The position numbers and the translations under genes were made by a program. A stretch of DNA of 39,344 nucleotides from Bacillota bacterium (GTDB lineage Bacteria > Bacillota > Clostridia > Christensenellales > Borkfalkiaceae): the NCBI GenBank assembly GCA_003343805.1, contig QAKM01000057.1, forward strand, positions 1-39,344, written 5' to 3'. The notes below the pieces were generated by a model. It did no database searches and was not told where the DNA came from. It saw nothing but the letters and a program-made list of their open reading frames with translations. Each line of letters opens with the position of its first letter. Within the stretch, counting starts at the first letter, position 1. Below are positions 1 through 8,146 of this stretch, one piece after another.

Positions 1-1157
1 AGCCCCTGCGCCGCGGCCTCTTCGTAGCCGCTCGTGCCGTTGATCTGCCCCGCGGTGTAGAGACCCTCCACCTTTTTAAATTCGAGGGTGGGAAGAACGT
101 CGAGAGTGTCGATGCAGTCGTACTCGATGGCATAGGCATAGCGCACGATCTCGCACCGTTCGAGGCCTTCGACCGTGCGGTACATCTCCTTCTGGAGATC
201 GTGGGGGAGGGAGGTCGAAAGCCCCTGCACATAGATCTCGGTGGTGTCGGCGCCCTCGGGCTCCAGAAAGAGCTGATGGCGCTCCTTGTCGGAAAAGCGC
301 ACGACCTTCGTCTCGATGGAGGGGCAGTAGCGGGGGCCCGTCGAGGAGATGGTGCCGTTATAGAGGGGCGCGCGGTCGAGATTGTTTAAGATGAGCTCGT
401 GCGTCTTTTGGTTGGTGTAGGTGAGATAGCACGGCACCTGCGTCTTGGGCACGCGGTCATTCAGGAAGGAGAAGGGGAAGAGGAGAGTGTCGCCCTCCTG
501 GGCGGTGAGCTTTTCAAAGTCGATTGTGCGGCCGTCGAGGCGGGCGGGGGTGCCCGTCTTGAAGCGGCGCACCGAATATCCGAGCTCGATGAGGTTTTGG
601 GTGAGGAGGGTGGCGGGGGCGAACCCGTTGGGGCCGCTCTCTTTGACGACTTCCCCCGTGATCGTGCGGGCATGGAGGTAAACGCCCGTCGCGATGACGG
701 CAGCACGGCAGGAAAAGACGCCGCCGTAGTGGGTCACGACGCCCGAAACTTTCCCGTTTTCGGTGAGGATGCGCGCCGCCTCCGCCTGCACGATGCGCAG
801 GTTTTCCGTGTGCTCTAAAACGCGCTTCATCTCGCGGTGATAGGCGTTCTTGTCCGTCTGGGCGCGGAGGGACTGCACGGCCGCCCCCTTGCCCGTGTTG
901 AGCATCCGGATCTGCAGCGTGCAGCGGTCGGCATTGAGGCCCATCTCCCCGCCCAGGGCGTCGATCTCGCGCACCAGATGCCCCTTCGCCGTGCCGCCGA
1001 CGGAGGGGTTGCAGGGGAGAAAGCCGATGCTGTCTAAGTTGAGTGTCAAAAGGACGGTTCTCTGCCCCGTGCGGGCGAGGGCGAGGGCGGCTTCGCAGCC
1101 CGCGTGCCCCGCGCCGATGACGACGGCGTCGTACGTCCCTTCCGAAAATTCGTGCAT
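1..1157 (-). CDS. mnmG: tRNA uridine-34 carboxymethylaminomethyl modification enzyme MnmG (5' part; runs off the window)
   Basis: MnmG (GidA) works with MnmE as an FAD enzyme that installs the carboxymethylaminomethyl group on wobble uridine 34 of certain tRNAs. The visible 385 codons start MHEFSEGTYDAVVIGAGHAG, containing the GxGxxG dinucleotide-binding loop. They continue with the family blocks NPSVGGTAKGHLVREIDALG, RMLNTGKGAAVQSLRAQTDK and, at the window edge, AGQINGTSGYEEAAAQG. The full protein is normally about 620 residues, so roughly 40 percent (the C-terminal part) lies left of the window. The ATG is three bases after the dnaA stop codon, with no clear separate ribosome-binding site, so translation is probably coupled to dnaA. 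mnmG is commonly found near the replication origin in Firmicutes. Confidence 0.97.
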   Translation of the reverse strand, partial: MHEFSEGTYDAVVIGAGHAGCEAALALARTGQRTVLLTLNLDSIGFLPCNPSVGGTAKGHLVREIDALGGEMGLNADRCTLQIRMLNTGKGAAVQSLRAQTDKNAYHREMKRVLEHTENLRIVQAEAARILTENGKVSGVVTHYGGVFSCRAAVIATGVYLHARTITGEVVKESGPNGFAPATLLTQNLIELGYSVRRFKTGTPARLDGRTIDFEKLTAQEGDTLLFPFSFLNDRVPKTQVPCYLTYTNQKTHELILNNLDRAPLYNGTISSTGPRYCPSIETKVVRFSDKERHQLFLEPEGADTTEIYVQGLSTSLPHDLQKEMYRTVEGLERCEIVRYAYAIEYDCIDTLDVLPTLEFKKVEGLYTAGQINGTSGYEEAAAQG

Positions 1158-1160
1158 AGG

Positions 1161-2510
1161 TTATTGCTTTAAGACGGCGCTCTTGATGTCGGAGACGGCC
1201 TTCGCGACGCTGTCGTTGAGGCGGATGAGTTCGGCGATCTTGTCGCGCGCGTAGATGACGGTGGAGTGATCCCTCCCGCCCATCACTTTGCCGATGGAGA
1301 TGAGGGGAACGGAGAGCATATCGCACATCAGATAGATGCAGATCTGGCGGGCGCGGACGAGGTCCTGCCGCTTGCTCTTGCCCGTGATGTCGCCCTCCTT
1401 CAGAGAGAAATAGTGGGAAGCCGCGCGGAGGATGACTTCGGGCGTCACCTCTTCCTGCGTGGACTGGTCGCCCACGCTCTCTTGGAGAGCCTGCGCCGCC
1501 AGCGTGAGCGAGATGGGCTCCTCGTGCAGTTTGCTCGCAAAGATGACGGTATTCAGCCGCCCTTCAAGGGTGCGCACGTTGTTGTCTGTGTTGCGCACGA
1601 GGAAGGCGAGCACGTCATCGGGGATGATGTACTTCTTTTCGAGGGCCTTTCGCTTTAAGATGGCGATCTTCATTTCGAGATCGGGCGGCTGGATGTCGGC
1701 GATGAGGCCGCCCTCAAAGCGCGTCCTTAAGCGCTCTTCGAGCGTCGTCAGCTCCTTGGCGGGGCAGTCGGACGAGATGACGATCTGTTTGTGCTGCGAG
1801 AAGAGCTCGTTGAAGGTGTGGAAGAACGCCTCCTGCACGCCGTGCTTGTTCGCCCAGAACTGGATGTCGTCGATGATGAGCACATCCACGTTGCGGTAGC
1901 GGTTGCGGAAGCGCGTCTCGCTGTCCCGTCCCGGCCCGCGCTTTGAGTACATACTGTCCACATATTCGTTGAGGAACTTTTCGCTCGTCGTATAGATGAC
2001 GTGGAGGGAGGGCTTTTTCTCGGCGATCTCGTTGGCGATGGCCTGCATGAGGTGCGTCTTGCCGAGGCCCGTGCCGCCGTAGATGTAGAGGGGGTTGAAG
2101 TTTTCGCCGGGGGCCTCCGCCACCGACTTGGCCGCGGCATAGACGAACTTGTTGGAAGGGCCCACCACGAAGGAATCGAAGGTGAAGCGCTTGTCGAGCG
2201 TGACGGTCGTCTCTTCGAGGGCATCCGGCATCTCGGTGAGCGTGTATGTCTCGCTCCCGTCGACGACGATGATGAAGTCGGTCAGCCCCGTTTCCGATTT
2301 CTGGATGGCTTCGCGCAGTTTGTCGGCATGGCTCGTCGTGATGACGCTCGCCACCAGGTCGGTCTCCGCTTTGAGGACGACCTTGCGGTTGACGATATCC
2401 TGGGGAACGAGCGGCTCGATGAACGCGCTGAAGGAGATGGGCGTAAATAACTGCCTTGCCCGCTCTTCGATCTGGTTCCATATAACTTCCAACTGGGTGA
2501 TTTCCGCCAT
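1161..2510 (-). CDS. dnaA: chromosomal replication initiator protein DnaA
   Basis: DnaA binds DnaA boxes at the origin and, in the ATP form, opens the duplex to start replication. The 449-residue product has the expected four-domain plan. There is an N-terminal helicase/DnaB-interaction domain (WNQIEERARQLFTPISFSAF) and a linker. The AAA+ core has Walker A GGTGLGKT at about residues 145-152 and Walker B LIIDDIQF near 211. The C-terminal DNA-binding domain carries the signature GGRDHSTVIYA near 412. Length is normal. The start is supported by AGAGGA just upstream of the ATG. The gene reads away from recF, with mnmG downstream on the same strand. This differs from the usual dnaA-dnaN-recF co-directional order, and dnaN is not in the window. 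Confidence 0.98.
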   Translation of the reverse strand: MAEITQLEVIWNQIEERARQLFTPISFSAFIEPLVPQDIVNRKVVLKAETDLVASVITTSHADKLREAIQKSETGLTDFIIVVDGSETYTLTEMPDALEETTVTLDKRFTFDSFVVGPSNKFVYAAAKSVAEAPGENFNPLYIYGGTGLGKTHLMQAIANEIAEKKPSLHVIYTTSEKFLNEYVDSMYSKRGPGRDSETRFRNRYRNVDVLIIDDIQFWANKHGVQEAFFHTFNELFSQHKQIVISSDCPAKELTTLEERLRTRFEGGLIADIQPPDLEMKIAILKRKALEKKYIIPDDVLAFLVRNTDNNVRTLEGRLNTVIFASKLHEEPISLTLAAQALQESVGDQSTQEEVTPEVILRAASHYFSLKEGDITGKSKRQDLVRARQICIYLMCDMLSVPLISIGKVMGGRDHSTVIYARDKIAELIRLNDSVAKAVSDIKSAVLKQ

Positions 2511-2637
2511 TTTATCCTCTGAAATGCTTTTCCTTTTTCCGCCGTTTTGTTATAATAGGGATAGAAAAACCGATTTTATTCAATTATAATACAAATCCCG
2601 CCGAAAGAAAAGTGTTTTTCAAAAGAAAGTTCTCCTC
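2511..2637. promoter_or_regulatory. divergent promoter region between dnaA and recF
   Basis: This 127-bp AT-rich gap is the only space for the promoters of both dnaA (minus) and recF (plus). The octamer ATTATAAT at 2583-2590 contains a TATAAT hexamer on each strand, so the two promoters may overlap. A further TATAAT lies at 2551-2556 on the plus strand. The matching -35 elements are poor; the best plus-strand one is TAGAAA at 2562-2567, 17 bp before 2585. No TTATNCACA DnaA box was found here, which is unusual for DNA next to dnaA. recF has no obvious ribosome-binding site. Confidence 0.45.
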
Positions 2638-3723
2638 ATGCGCATAAAAAAGCTCACCCTTCACAATTTCAGGAATTACGAAGACGAGACGTTCGCCTTT
2701 TCGGACGGGCTCAATGTCCTCACGGGCCGCAACGCGCAGGGCAAGACCAACTGTGCCGAGGCCGTCTTTTATCTCTGCACGGGTTCTTCGCTCCGCATCC
2801 GTCACGACCGCCAGCTCATCCGCCGCGGGGAGAGCTGCGCCTCCCTCCGCGCCGAGGGGGAGAGCCGCTTCGGCACGCTCACGCTGGAGGCGGATATCTT
2901 TGAGAACAAGCGCGAACTGCGCGTCAACGGCATCCGCGTGAAGAAGAGCGCCGACTTTTTGGGCAACATCAACAGCGTGTTCTTTTCCCCGGGGGAGCTG
3001 CGTCTCATCCAGGACGGCCCCGACGAGCGCCGCCGCTTTCTCAACCTGTCCATCTCGCAGACCTCCCGTTCCTATGCGCAGGCGCTGCTGCGCTACAACA
3101 AGATCCTCGATCAGCGCAACAACCTTCTGAAGAACCGCGATGTCTCTCTCGTCCTCGACACCCTCCCCGTGTGGGACGAACAGCTCGCGCACTATGCGGC
3201 CGTCATCGTGCGGCACCGCGCGGCGTACCTCAAAGAGCTCTCTCCCCTTGCCGCCGAGGCGCATTCCTTCCTCACGGACGGGGCGGAGGAGCTTTCCCTC
3301 TCCTTTGACGCCGACTATCCCGAGGGGGAGGAGGCGATCGCGGAGGAACTTAAGAAGGAGCTTGCGGCCGCCGGTGAGCGCGACCTTCGTCTCGGCTTCA
3401 CGACGGTTGGTCCGCACCGCGACGACGTCAAGATCTCCATCGGGGGGGCGGATGCCCGCGCCTTTGCCTCGCAGGGACAGGCGCGCACGGCGGCGCTCTC
3501 GTTAAAGCTCGCCGAAGTGGAAATCTTCACCCGCCTTGCGGGGGAGCCGCCCGTGCTCGTTCTCGACGACGTGATGAGCGAGCTCGACCTGCCGCGAAGG
3601 AAGAAGCTCGTCGCACGCACGGAGGGGCTGCAATGCATCCTCACCTGCACGCACGCCGAGCGCGTCCTCTACGGCAAGGAGACCAACAAGATCCGCATCC
3701 ACGGGGGGAAGATCGTGTCATGA
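2638..3723 (+). CDS. recF: DNA replication and repair protein RecF
   Basis: RecF is an SMC-like ATPase that helps load RecA at single-strand gaps, with RecO and RecR. The 361-residue product starts MRIKKLTLHNFRNY, typical of the family. It has Walker A GRNAQGKTN near residue 30, the block SPGELRLIQDGPDERRRFLN, an ABC-type signature region SQGQARTAALSLKLAEVEI, and Walker B/D-loop PVLVLDDVMSELD. Length is normal. Its stop overlaps the start of the next gene (ATGA at 3720-3723), so it leads a three-gene translationally coupled unit. In many Firmicutes recF follows dnaN; here it diverges directly from dnaA. Confidence 0.97.
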   Translation: MRIKKLTLHNFRNYEDETFAFSDGLNVLTGRNAQGKTNCAEAVFYLCTGSSLRIRHDRQLIRRGESCASLRAEGESRFGTLTLEADIFENKRELRVNGIRVKKSADFLGNINSVFFSPGELRLIQDGPDERRRFLNLSISQTSRSYAQALLRYNKILDQRNNLLKNRDVSLVLDTLPVWDEQLAHYAAVIVRHRAAYLKELSPLAAEAHSFLTDGAEELSLSFDADYPEGEEAIAEELKKELAAAGERDLRLGFTTVGPHRDDVKISIGGADARAFASQGQARTAALSLKLAEVEIFTRLAGEPPVLVLDDVMSELDLPRRKKLVARTEGLQCILTCTHAERVLYGKETNKIRIHGGKIVS

Positions 3724-4580
3724 GAGCCGATCTTCATCTTCATTCCCTCTGTTCGGACGGAAAATATACGCCCGCGGCGGTCGCCGCAAAGTGCAAAGAG
3801 GCGGGACTTTCCCTCTTTTCCCTCACCGATCACGACAGCATGGAGGGCGTGCCCGAGGCGCTCTCTGCCGCGAAGGAGCTGGGCATCTCGTGCGTTCCCG
3901 GCTGGGAAGTTTCCGCCTACGAGGACGTCAAAGTGCACGTCCTCGGCTACGGCTGTGCGCGCGAGGAGGCGTACTTCCGCTTTTTGCAGGAGCGCAAGGA
4001 GAGCGCGCTCGTCCGCGCGGAGGATATGATCGGGAAGGGGAACGAATCTCTCGGGCTCAGCGTCTCGCTCAAAGACGCCCTTGCCCTGCGCGCCCGCCCC
4101 GATGCGCCCCTGCATACCATGCACGTCGTGCGTGCGTTCGCGCGGGCTCTCGGTGCCGTGGAGGGGGATGCTTACCGCGAGATGGCGGGGAAGCTCTATC
4201 TGGAGCTCTTCGACCGCGGGAAGCCCGCCTATTCCGGGCTCGGCCGCCCTTCGCCCGAGGATGCGATCGAGGTCATCCACGCCTCGGGCGGCATCGCCGT
4301 GCTCGCGCACCCCGGCCGCATTCGTCTGGAAAATGCCGAAAAGTGCGCCCTCCTCGACCGCCTTGTCCGGGCGGGGCTCGACGGGATAGAGTGCGTCTAC
4401 ACGACGCATACTGAGGAGGAGACGCAGGCGTTCTGCTCCTATGCGCGGGAGCACGGGCTGCTCGTGAGCGGCGGATCGGATTTCCACATGGAGGACGGCA
4501 TCCACGCTGTGGGAAGGCCCGTCTTTGAGCCCGACGGCGCGCTCCAGGAGGCGCTGCGTCCTGGCGGGGTGGAGCTTTGA
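3720..4580 (+). CDS. PHP-domain metal-dependent phosphoesterase (YciV/TrpH, RNase AM-like)
   Basis: The product (286 residues) is a PHP-fold phosphoesterase of the YciV/TrpH family. Characterised members hydrolyse nucleoside 3',5'-bisphosphates or trim RNA 5' ends. The metal-binding motifs are visible: RADLHLHSLCSDGKYTP at the N terminus (HxH), TDHDSMEGV, GWEVSA, HVLGYG, LAHPGRIR and near the C terminus GGSDFHMEDG. I chose the ATG at 3720, which overlaps the recF stop, because the protein then begins directly with the conserved RADLHLHS block. An in-frame start further upstream would only add recF-derived sequence. The exact substrate cannot be told from the sequence. Confidence 0.88.
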   Translation: MRADLHLHSLCSDGKYTPAAVAAKCKEAGLSLFSLTDHDSMEGVPEALSAAKELGISCVPGWEVSAYEDVKVHVLGYGCAREEAYFRFLQERKESALVRAEDMIGKGNESLGLSVSLKDALALRARPDAPLHTMHVVRAFARALGAVEGDAYREMAGKLYLELFDRGKPAYSGLGRPSPEDAIEVIHASGGIAVLAHPGRIRLENAEKCALLDRLVRAGLDGIECVYTTHTEEETQAFCSYAREHGLLVSGGSDFHMEDGIHAVGRPVFEPDGALQEALRPGGVEL

Positions 4581-5362
4581 CCGGACGAGGAAAAAAAGGC
4601 ATCGGAATGATCTTGGCGGCGCTCCTTTGGGGGAGCGCCTGTTTTGTTTTTGCGGGGGCTGCCGCGGGCGTTCCCGAGGCGGAAGAGTTGCTCTCGCGCG
4701 TCACGACCCGCTACAGCGAGGAGAACGCGGGCCGCGCCTGCAACATCCGGCTGGCGGCAGAGCGCATCTCGGGCATCACGCTGGATGCGCGGGAGAGCTT
4801 CTCCTTCAACGATGCGGTGGGGGAGAGGACGAGAGAGAACGGCTTTTTCGAGGCGCCCGTCATCGAGAACGGGGAGTATGTCCCGGGCGTGGGCGGGGGC
4901 GTGTGCCAGGTGAGCAGCACACTCTTCTGTGCCGCGCTCGAGGCGGGGCTGCGCATTTCGGAGAGTCATCCCCATTCTCTGCCCGTCTCCTACATCCCGC
5001 CCTCCCTCGATGCGATGGTCTCTTCGGGGAGCGATCTGAAGCTCTTCAATCCCCGCTCTGCCCCCGTGCGCATCGAAGCGCAGGCGGAGGACGGTGTGCT
5101 CACCGTCGGGGTGTACGGCGTGAAGGACGGGCTTGTGTACCGGACGGAGAGCGTGACGCTCGCCCGCCTGGAAGCGCCGCCCGCACGGGAAGGGGATGTC
5201 CTGCGTCCGGGCAGAGAGGGACTCGTGAGCGAGAGTTTTCTCTGTGTGTATGGGGAGGGTGGGGAGCTCATCTCCCGCACGCGCATCCGTCGCGATCGCT
5301 ACGCGCCCGTGCAGGGCATCCGCCCGCGGGAGGGCGATCTGCTGCAAAAAAAGCCGGAATGA
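4577..5362 (+). CDS. VanW-like exported protein
   Basis: The 261-residue protein has an N-terminal signal or anchor segment: basic TGRGKKG followed by hydrophobic MILAALLWGSACFVFAGAAA. The VanW-family domain follows, recognised by FSFNDAVGERTRENGF, a glycine-rich GVGGGVCQVSSTLF and LEAGLRISESHPHS. VanW is named for a gene in some vancomycin-resistance clusters, but its biochemical role is unknown and most members, including this one, are not in resistance clusters. The start is probably the TTG at 4577, which overlaps the preceding stop (TTGA) and follows GGTGGAG at a good distance. The ATG at 4607 is the alternative but would lose the basic n-region. Confidence 0.82.
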   Translation: MTGRGKKGIGMILAALLWGSACFVFAGAAAGVPEAEELLSRVTTRYSEENAGRACNIRLAAERISGITLDARESFSFNDAVGERTRENGFFEAPVIENGEYVPGVGGGVCQVSSTLFCAALEAGLRISESHPHSLPVSYIPPSLDAMVSSGSDLKLFNPRSAPVRIEAQAEDGVLTVGVYGVKDGLVYRTESVTLARLEAPPAREGDVLRPGREGLVSESFLCVYGEGGELISRTRIRRDRYAPVQGIRPREGDLLQKKPE

Positions 5363-5395
5363 GCGCGGAAAGACAAAAAAACGGCGCAAAATCAG

Positions 5396-5424
5396 TTGAT
5401 TTTTGTGCGGCTTTCGGGTATAAT
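5396..5424 (+). promoter_or_regulatory. promoter of rplS
   Basis: TTGATT at 5396-5401 and TATAAT at 5419-5424 are separated by exactly 17 bp. The predicted transcript starts near 5431 and has a leader of about 95 nt before rplS. Confidence 0.8.
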
Positions 5425-5430
5425 CATCAA

Positions 5431-5526
5431 GTGACTTCGGGCGTTCCGCTGCCGCGAGCCTGCCAAAGACGCGGGTAAATACCAAACCGGGAATGAACGC
5501 TTTGTGATCGAATGGAGGTTAAGTCA
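5431..5526 (+). ncRNA. probable L19 ribosomal-protein leader RNA
   Basis: The rplS leader can fold into a compact structure. GCGTTC near 5437 pairs with GAACGC near 5496, and inside it CCGCG pairs with CGCGG. It contains GCGTTCCGCTGC, which resembles the L19 leader known upstream of rplS in Firmicutes; that resemblance is from memory. In such leaders the ribosomal protein is thought to bind and repress its own synthesis. A covariance-model search would settle it. Confidence 0.55.
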
Positions 5527-5871
5527 ATGAAAGGTCTGATCGAAGCGATCGAGCGCGAGGGGCTCAAAGAGAACGTGCCCCAGTTCAATGTCGGCGACAC
5601 CGTCAAGGTGGGCTACCGCATCATCGAGGGCGGCAAGGAAAGGATCCAGAATTTCGAGGGCGTCGTCATCGCCAAGAAGCACGGCGGCATCCGCGAGAGC
5701 TTTACGGTGCGCCGTCTTTCCTTCGGCGTCGGTGTGGAGCGCTGCTTCCCCCTGCACTCGCCCAAGGTCGCCTATGTCACCGTCGTTCGCGCGGGCAAGG
5801 TGAGAAGGGCAAAGCTCTACTATCTCCGCGGCCGCACGGGCAAGGCAGCCAAGGTCAAGGAAGATATCTGA
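5527..5871 (+). CDS. rplS: 50S ribosomal protein L19
   Basis: L19 sits at the interface of the two ribosomal subunits. The 114-residue product matches the family along its length: [53 protein letters not shown] and the basic C-terminal [20 protein letters not shown]. The start is the ATG at 5527 preceded by GGAGG. The in-frame ATG 15 bases upstream overlaps that ribosome-binding site and is not the start. The gene is a single transcription unit with its own promoter, structured leader and terminator. Confidence 0.98.
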   Translation: MKGLIEAIEREGLKENVPQFNVGDTVKVGYRIIEGGKERIQNFEGVVIAKKHGGIRESFTVRRLSFGVGVERCFPLHSPKVAYVTVVRAGKVRRAKLYYLRGRTGKAAKVKEDI

Positions 5872-5888
5872 ACAAGCAACGATCGAAA

Positions 5889-5918
5889 GGCGGCGCTTAC
5901 GGCGCCGCCGATTTTTTT
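5889..5918 (+). terminator. rho-independent terminator of rplS
   Basis: An 8-bp stem of GGCGGCGC (5889-5896) and GCGCCGCC (5902-5909) with a five-base loop is followed by seven T at 5912-5918. Confidence 0.92.
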
Positions 5919-5938
5919 GGAAAATCCGCTGAAAATCG

Positions 5939-5967
5939 TTTACAATTCCCGCGCAATCGGTTAGAAT
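5939..5967 (+). promoter_or_regulatory. promoter of the PMT-like membrane protein gene
   Basis: TTTACA at 5939-5944 and TAGAAT at 5962-5967 are 17 bp apart. The gene's ribosome-binding site AAGGAAAG lies near 5998-6005. Confidence 0.65.
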
Positions 5968-6010
5968 AGAATCCGAAGGCAATATTCTTTTTATAATAAG
6001 GAAAGCATTT

Positions 6011-7987
6011 ATGAAGAAGAATTTCTGGAAGAGCGCCTCGAAGTATTTCCGCGCCTTTCTCATTACAGCGCTTGCGTTCCTCGTCATCGGGCTGGGGACG
6101 CTGGGCAGCGTCATGTCCACGGGGGACTCCTTCGTGCTCACCTCCAAACAGAGCGGGGACGAGAAGGAGCCTTCCCTCATGTTCCACATCATGCTCCCCG
6201 AGGGGCTGGACGAGGATACGGACGAGTATAACCTCTATGTCAAGAAGGTGCTCGTCAACGTGGGCGCGGTGTATGCGCCTGCCGGCGAGGACACCGATAT
6301 CCGCATCGGCCGCGGCACGTCGCCCGACCTCATCTACAGCCTCACCTATCCGCTCACCGTTCCCTCCGTGTACCGTGCGGAGAACGGCAGCGACGAGGCG
6401 CTCTCCAACGGTCCCTACAACTGGGCCGTGTTCGATGTGACGTCCGTCACGGAGAAGGGTTGGCGCCTGCGTGACTATGCCTACTACTGCTTCTTTGCGC
6501 GCAGCAACAGCGTGCGCATCAACGAAGTGGTGTTCGTCGCCGAAAACAACGACCTTCCCGAAGAGGAGCGCAAGCCCGTCGTGCTCGCAGCCGAGCTCGA
6601 CGACGCCTCCATCATCCGCCGTGCGGAAGGGGAGACCAAGGAGGAAGCGCTCGAGCGCGCTTCGGCCGTGCTCGACAGCCAGTATCTTCCCACGCTCTCG
6701 TCCTCGTCCTTCTACTGCTATTCGGAGGAGGAGGCCTACTCCATGATGACCATTGCGGAGATGCGCGCGGGCGGTTCTTACGTTAAGGGCGATACCTATC
6801 TTGCAGATACCGTTTACAACGCGCTGGGAACGGACATCCTCGCCCTCGGCACGCTCATCTTCGGCATGAGCCCCTTCGGCCTGCGCATCTTCCCCTTCCT
6901 TGCCGCCTTCGGCGTGCTCGTTTTGGGGTATTTCCTCGTCCGGGATCTTTCCAAGAGCGAACGTGCGGGCTTCATCTTCGCCGTGCTCTATGCGCTTTCC
7001 GCAGCATTCTTTGCCGCGGGCCATCTGGGTACCCCCCTGATGCTCGGCGTGCTCTTCTTCACGGCATCCGTTTACTTCTGCCACAAGTTCTATGCAAAGG
7101 GAATGAAAACGGCCGACTTCAAGGGAGCGCTCCCCGTCATCCTGAGTGCGCTCTTCGGGGCGCTTGCCGTCTGCACCAACGGCGTGTGGGTCATCCCCAT
7201 GTTCGGGGTCATCGCGCTCTTTGTCGTCGGCATGGTGCGCCAGAGAAAGGCAAAGGCCTATTATCTTGCCAAGGCGGAAGCGATGCCCGAAGCGCCCGCA
7301 GCGGCGGAAGAAACGCCCGTTCCTTCCCCGAAAGAGCACGTCGAGCGGGAGTACCGCCGCAAGGATCGTGCGGCGATCGCCTCCTTTGCGGTCGTGTTCC
7401 TCATCGGCTCGCTCGTCCTTTCGCTGCTCGCCGTCATCCCCGTTTACCTTCCCTATGTGCGCGTGTTCGGCGATCCCGCCGCTCCGATGGGCGTGTTCGC
7501 CGTCGCATGGAAGCTGTTTGCGGGCGGGTTCACGGGGGTGAACGCCACCTCCTATGCGCAGAGTTGGTCGCTCCACACCATTTTTGCGGGCACGGGCGAA
7601 CTCTTCGCCGTGACCTGCGCGGGCCTTCTCACCGCGGCCGTCGCCGCTGCGGCGAGCATCGCGGCGCTCGTGTGGTTCCTCGTCGGCAAAAAGCAATGCG
7701 AAAAGCCGGCACTGCGCGCGCTCGTCATCGCGGCTGTGGGGCTCGTGCTTGCGCTTGTAAGCTCCTTCTTCGGGGGCGGTTCGTTCGGCTTCGCGCTGAC
7801 CGCGCTCATCTTCCTGTTTGCGATCGGCGGTTTCGCGGGCGATCAGGTCCTTGCCGAGGGCGGCAGGGCGGCCAAGGTCGCGATGTGGGTGATTGCAGTG
7901 CTGCTCATCCTCTCGTTTGTGCTGCTCATCCCGTTCACCTTCTCGGTGCCCCTTCCCGCAGGGCTGCAGACGGCGCTCTTTGCCTGA
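6011..7987 (+). CDS. PMT/GT39-like polytopic membrane protein with a large extracytoplasmic N-terminal domain
   Basis: The 658-residue protein has one membrane segment near residues 15-37 and a soluble domain of about 215 residues (38-255), probably outside the cell. Many hydrophobic segments follow from about 270 to the end, with a charged cytoplasmic stretch near 415-460 (Glu, Pro, Ala and Arg rich). The segment IFGMSPFGLRIFPFLAAFG (283-301) strongly resembles the second conserved block of protein-O-mannosyltransferase-type (PMT, GT39) lipid-dependent glycosyltransferases. The preceding block, usually HPPLGK, reads YNALGT here, and no catalytic DE pair is evident near the first loop. It may therefore be a non-enzymatic relative, or an enzyme with a diverged site. 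It stands alone between terminators. Confidence 0.6.
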   Translation: MKKNFWKSASKYFRAFLITALAFLVIGLGTLGSVMSTGDSFVLTSKQSGDEKEPSLMFHIMLPEGLDEDTDEYNLYVKKVLVNVGAVYAPAGEDTDIRIGRGTSPDLIYSLTYPLTVPSVYRAENGSDEALSNGPYNWAVFDVTSVTEKGWRLRDYAYYCFFARSNSVRINEVVFVAENNDLPEEERKPVVLAAELDDASIIRRAEGETKEEALERASAVLDSQYLPTLSSSSFYCYSEEEAYSMMTIAEMRAGGSYVKGDTYLADTVYNALGTDILALGTLIFGMSPFGLRIFPFLAAFGVLVLGYFLVRDLSKSERAGFIFAVLYALSAAFFAAGHLGTPLMLGVLFFTASVYFCHKFYAKGMKTADFKGALPVILSALFGALAVCTNGVWVIPMFGVIALFVVGMVRQRKAKAYYLAKAEAMPEAPAAAEETPVPSPKEHVEREYRRKDRAAIASFAVVFLIGSLVLSLLAVIPVYLPYVRVFGDPAAPMGVFAVAWKLFAGGFTGVNATSYAQSWSLHTIFAGTGELFAVTCAGLLTAAVAAAASIAALVWFLVGKKQCEKPALRALVIAAVGLVLALVSSFFGGGSFGFALTALIFLFAIGGFAGDQVLAEGGRAAKVAMWVIAVLLILSFVLLIPFTFSVPLPAGLQTALFA

Positions 7988-8001
7988 ATGATGCTTTCAA
8001 A

Positions 8002-8034
8002 GAACGGAACGCGCCCTGCGTTTCGTTCTTGTCT
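8002..8034 (+). terminator. hairpin, probable terminator
   Basis: An 11-bp stem, GAACGGAACGC (8002-8012) with GCGTTTCGTTC (8018-8028) including one G-U pair, is followed by a T-rich tail. It lies just after the membrane-protein gene. The rest of the 159-bp gap to comM holds a second short hairpin (GATCGT ... ACGATC) and nothing else recognised. Confidence 0.6.
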
Positions 8035-8146
8035 TATTCCGCGAAGATCTTTTTTGATGCAAAGATCGTTTCGCTTGCGGACGATCGTCTGAAAAAACTG
8101 CTCCCGCAAGGCTTTGCGGAAAGAAACCGAAGAGGAGGGGGAAAGT

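Noticed and set aside
2511..2637. Replication origin between dnaA and recF.
   Set aside because: The strand switch and AT content fit, but no DnaA box was found; the nearest, TTATCC at 2513, is the dnaA ribosome-binding site read backwards.
4577..5362. A vancomycin-resistance function for the VanW-like gene.
   Set aside because: No vanR, vanS, vanH, vanA/B or vanX genes are nearby, and VanW proteins are widespread outside resistance clusters. The ddl at 31.9 kb keeps the D-Ala-D-Ala type loop.
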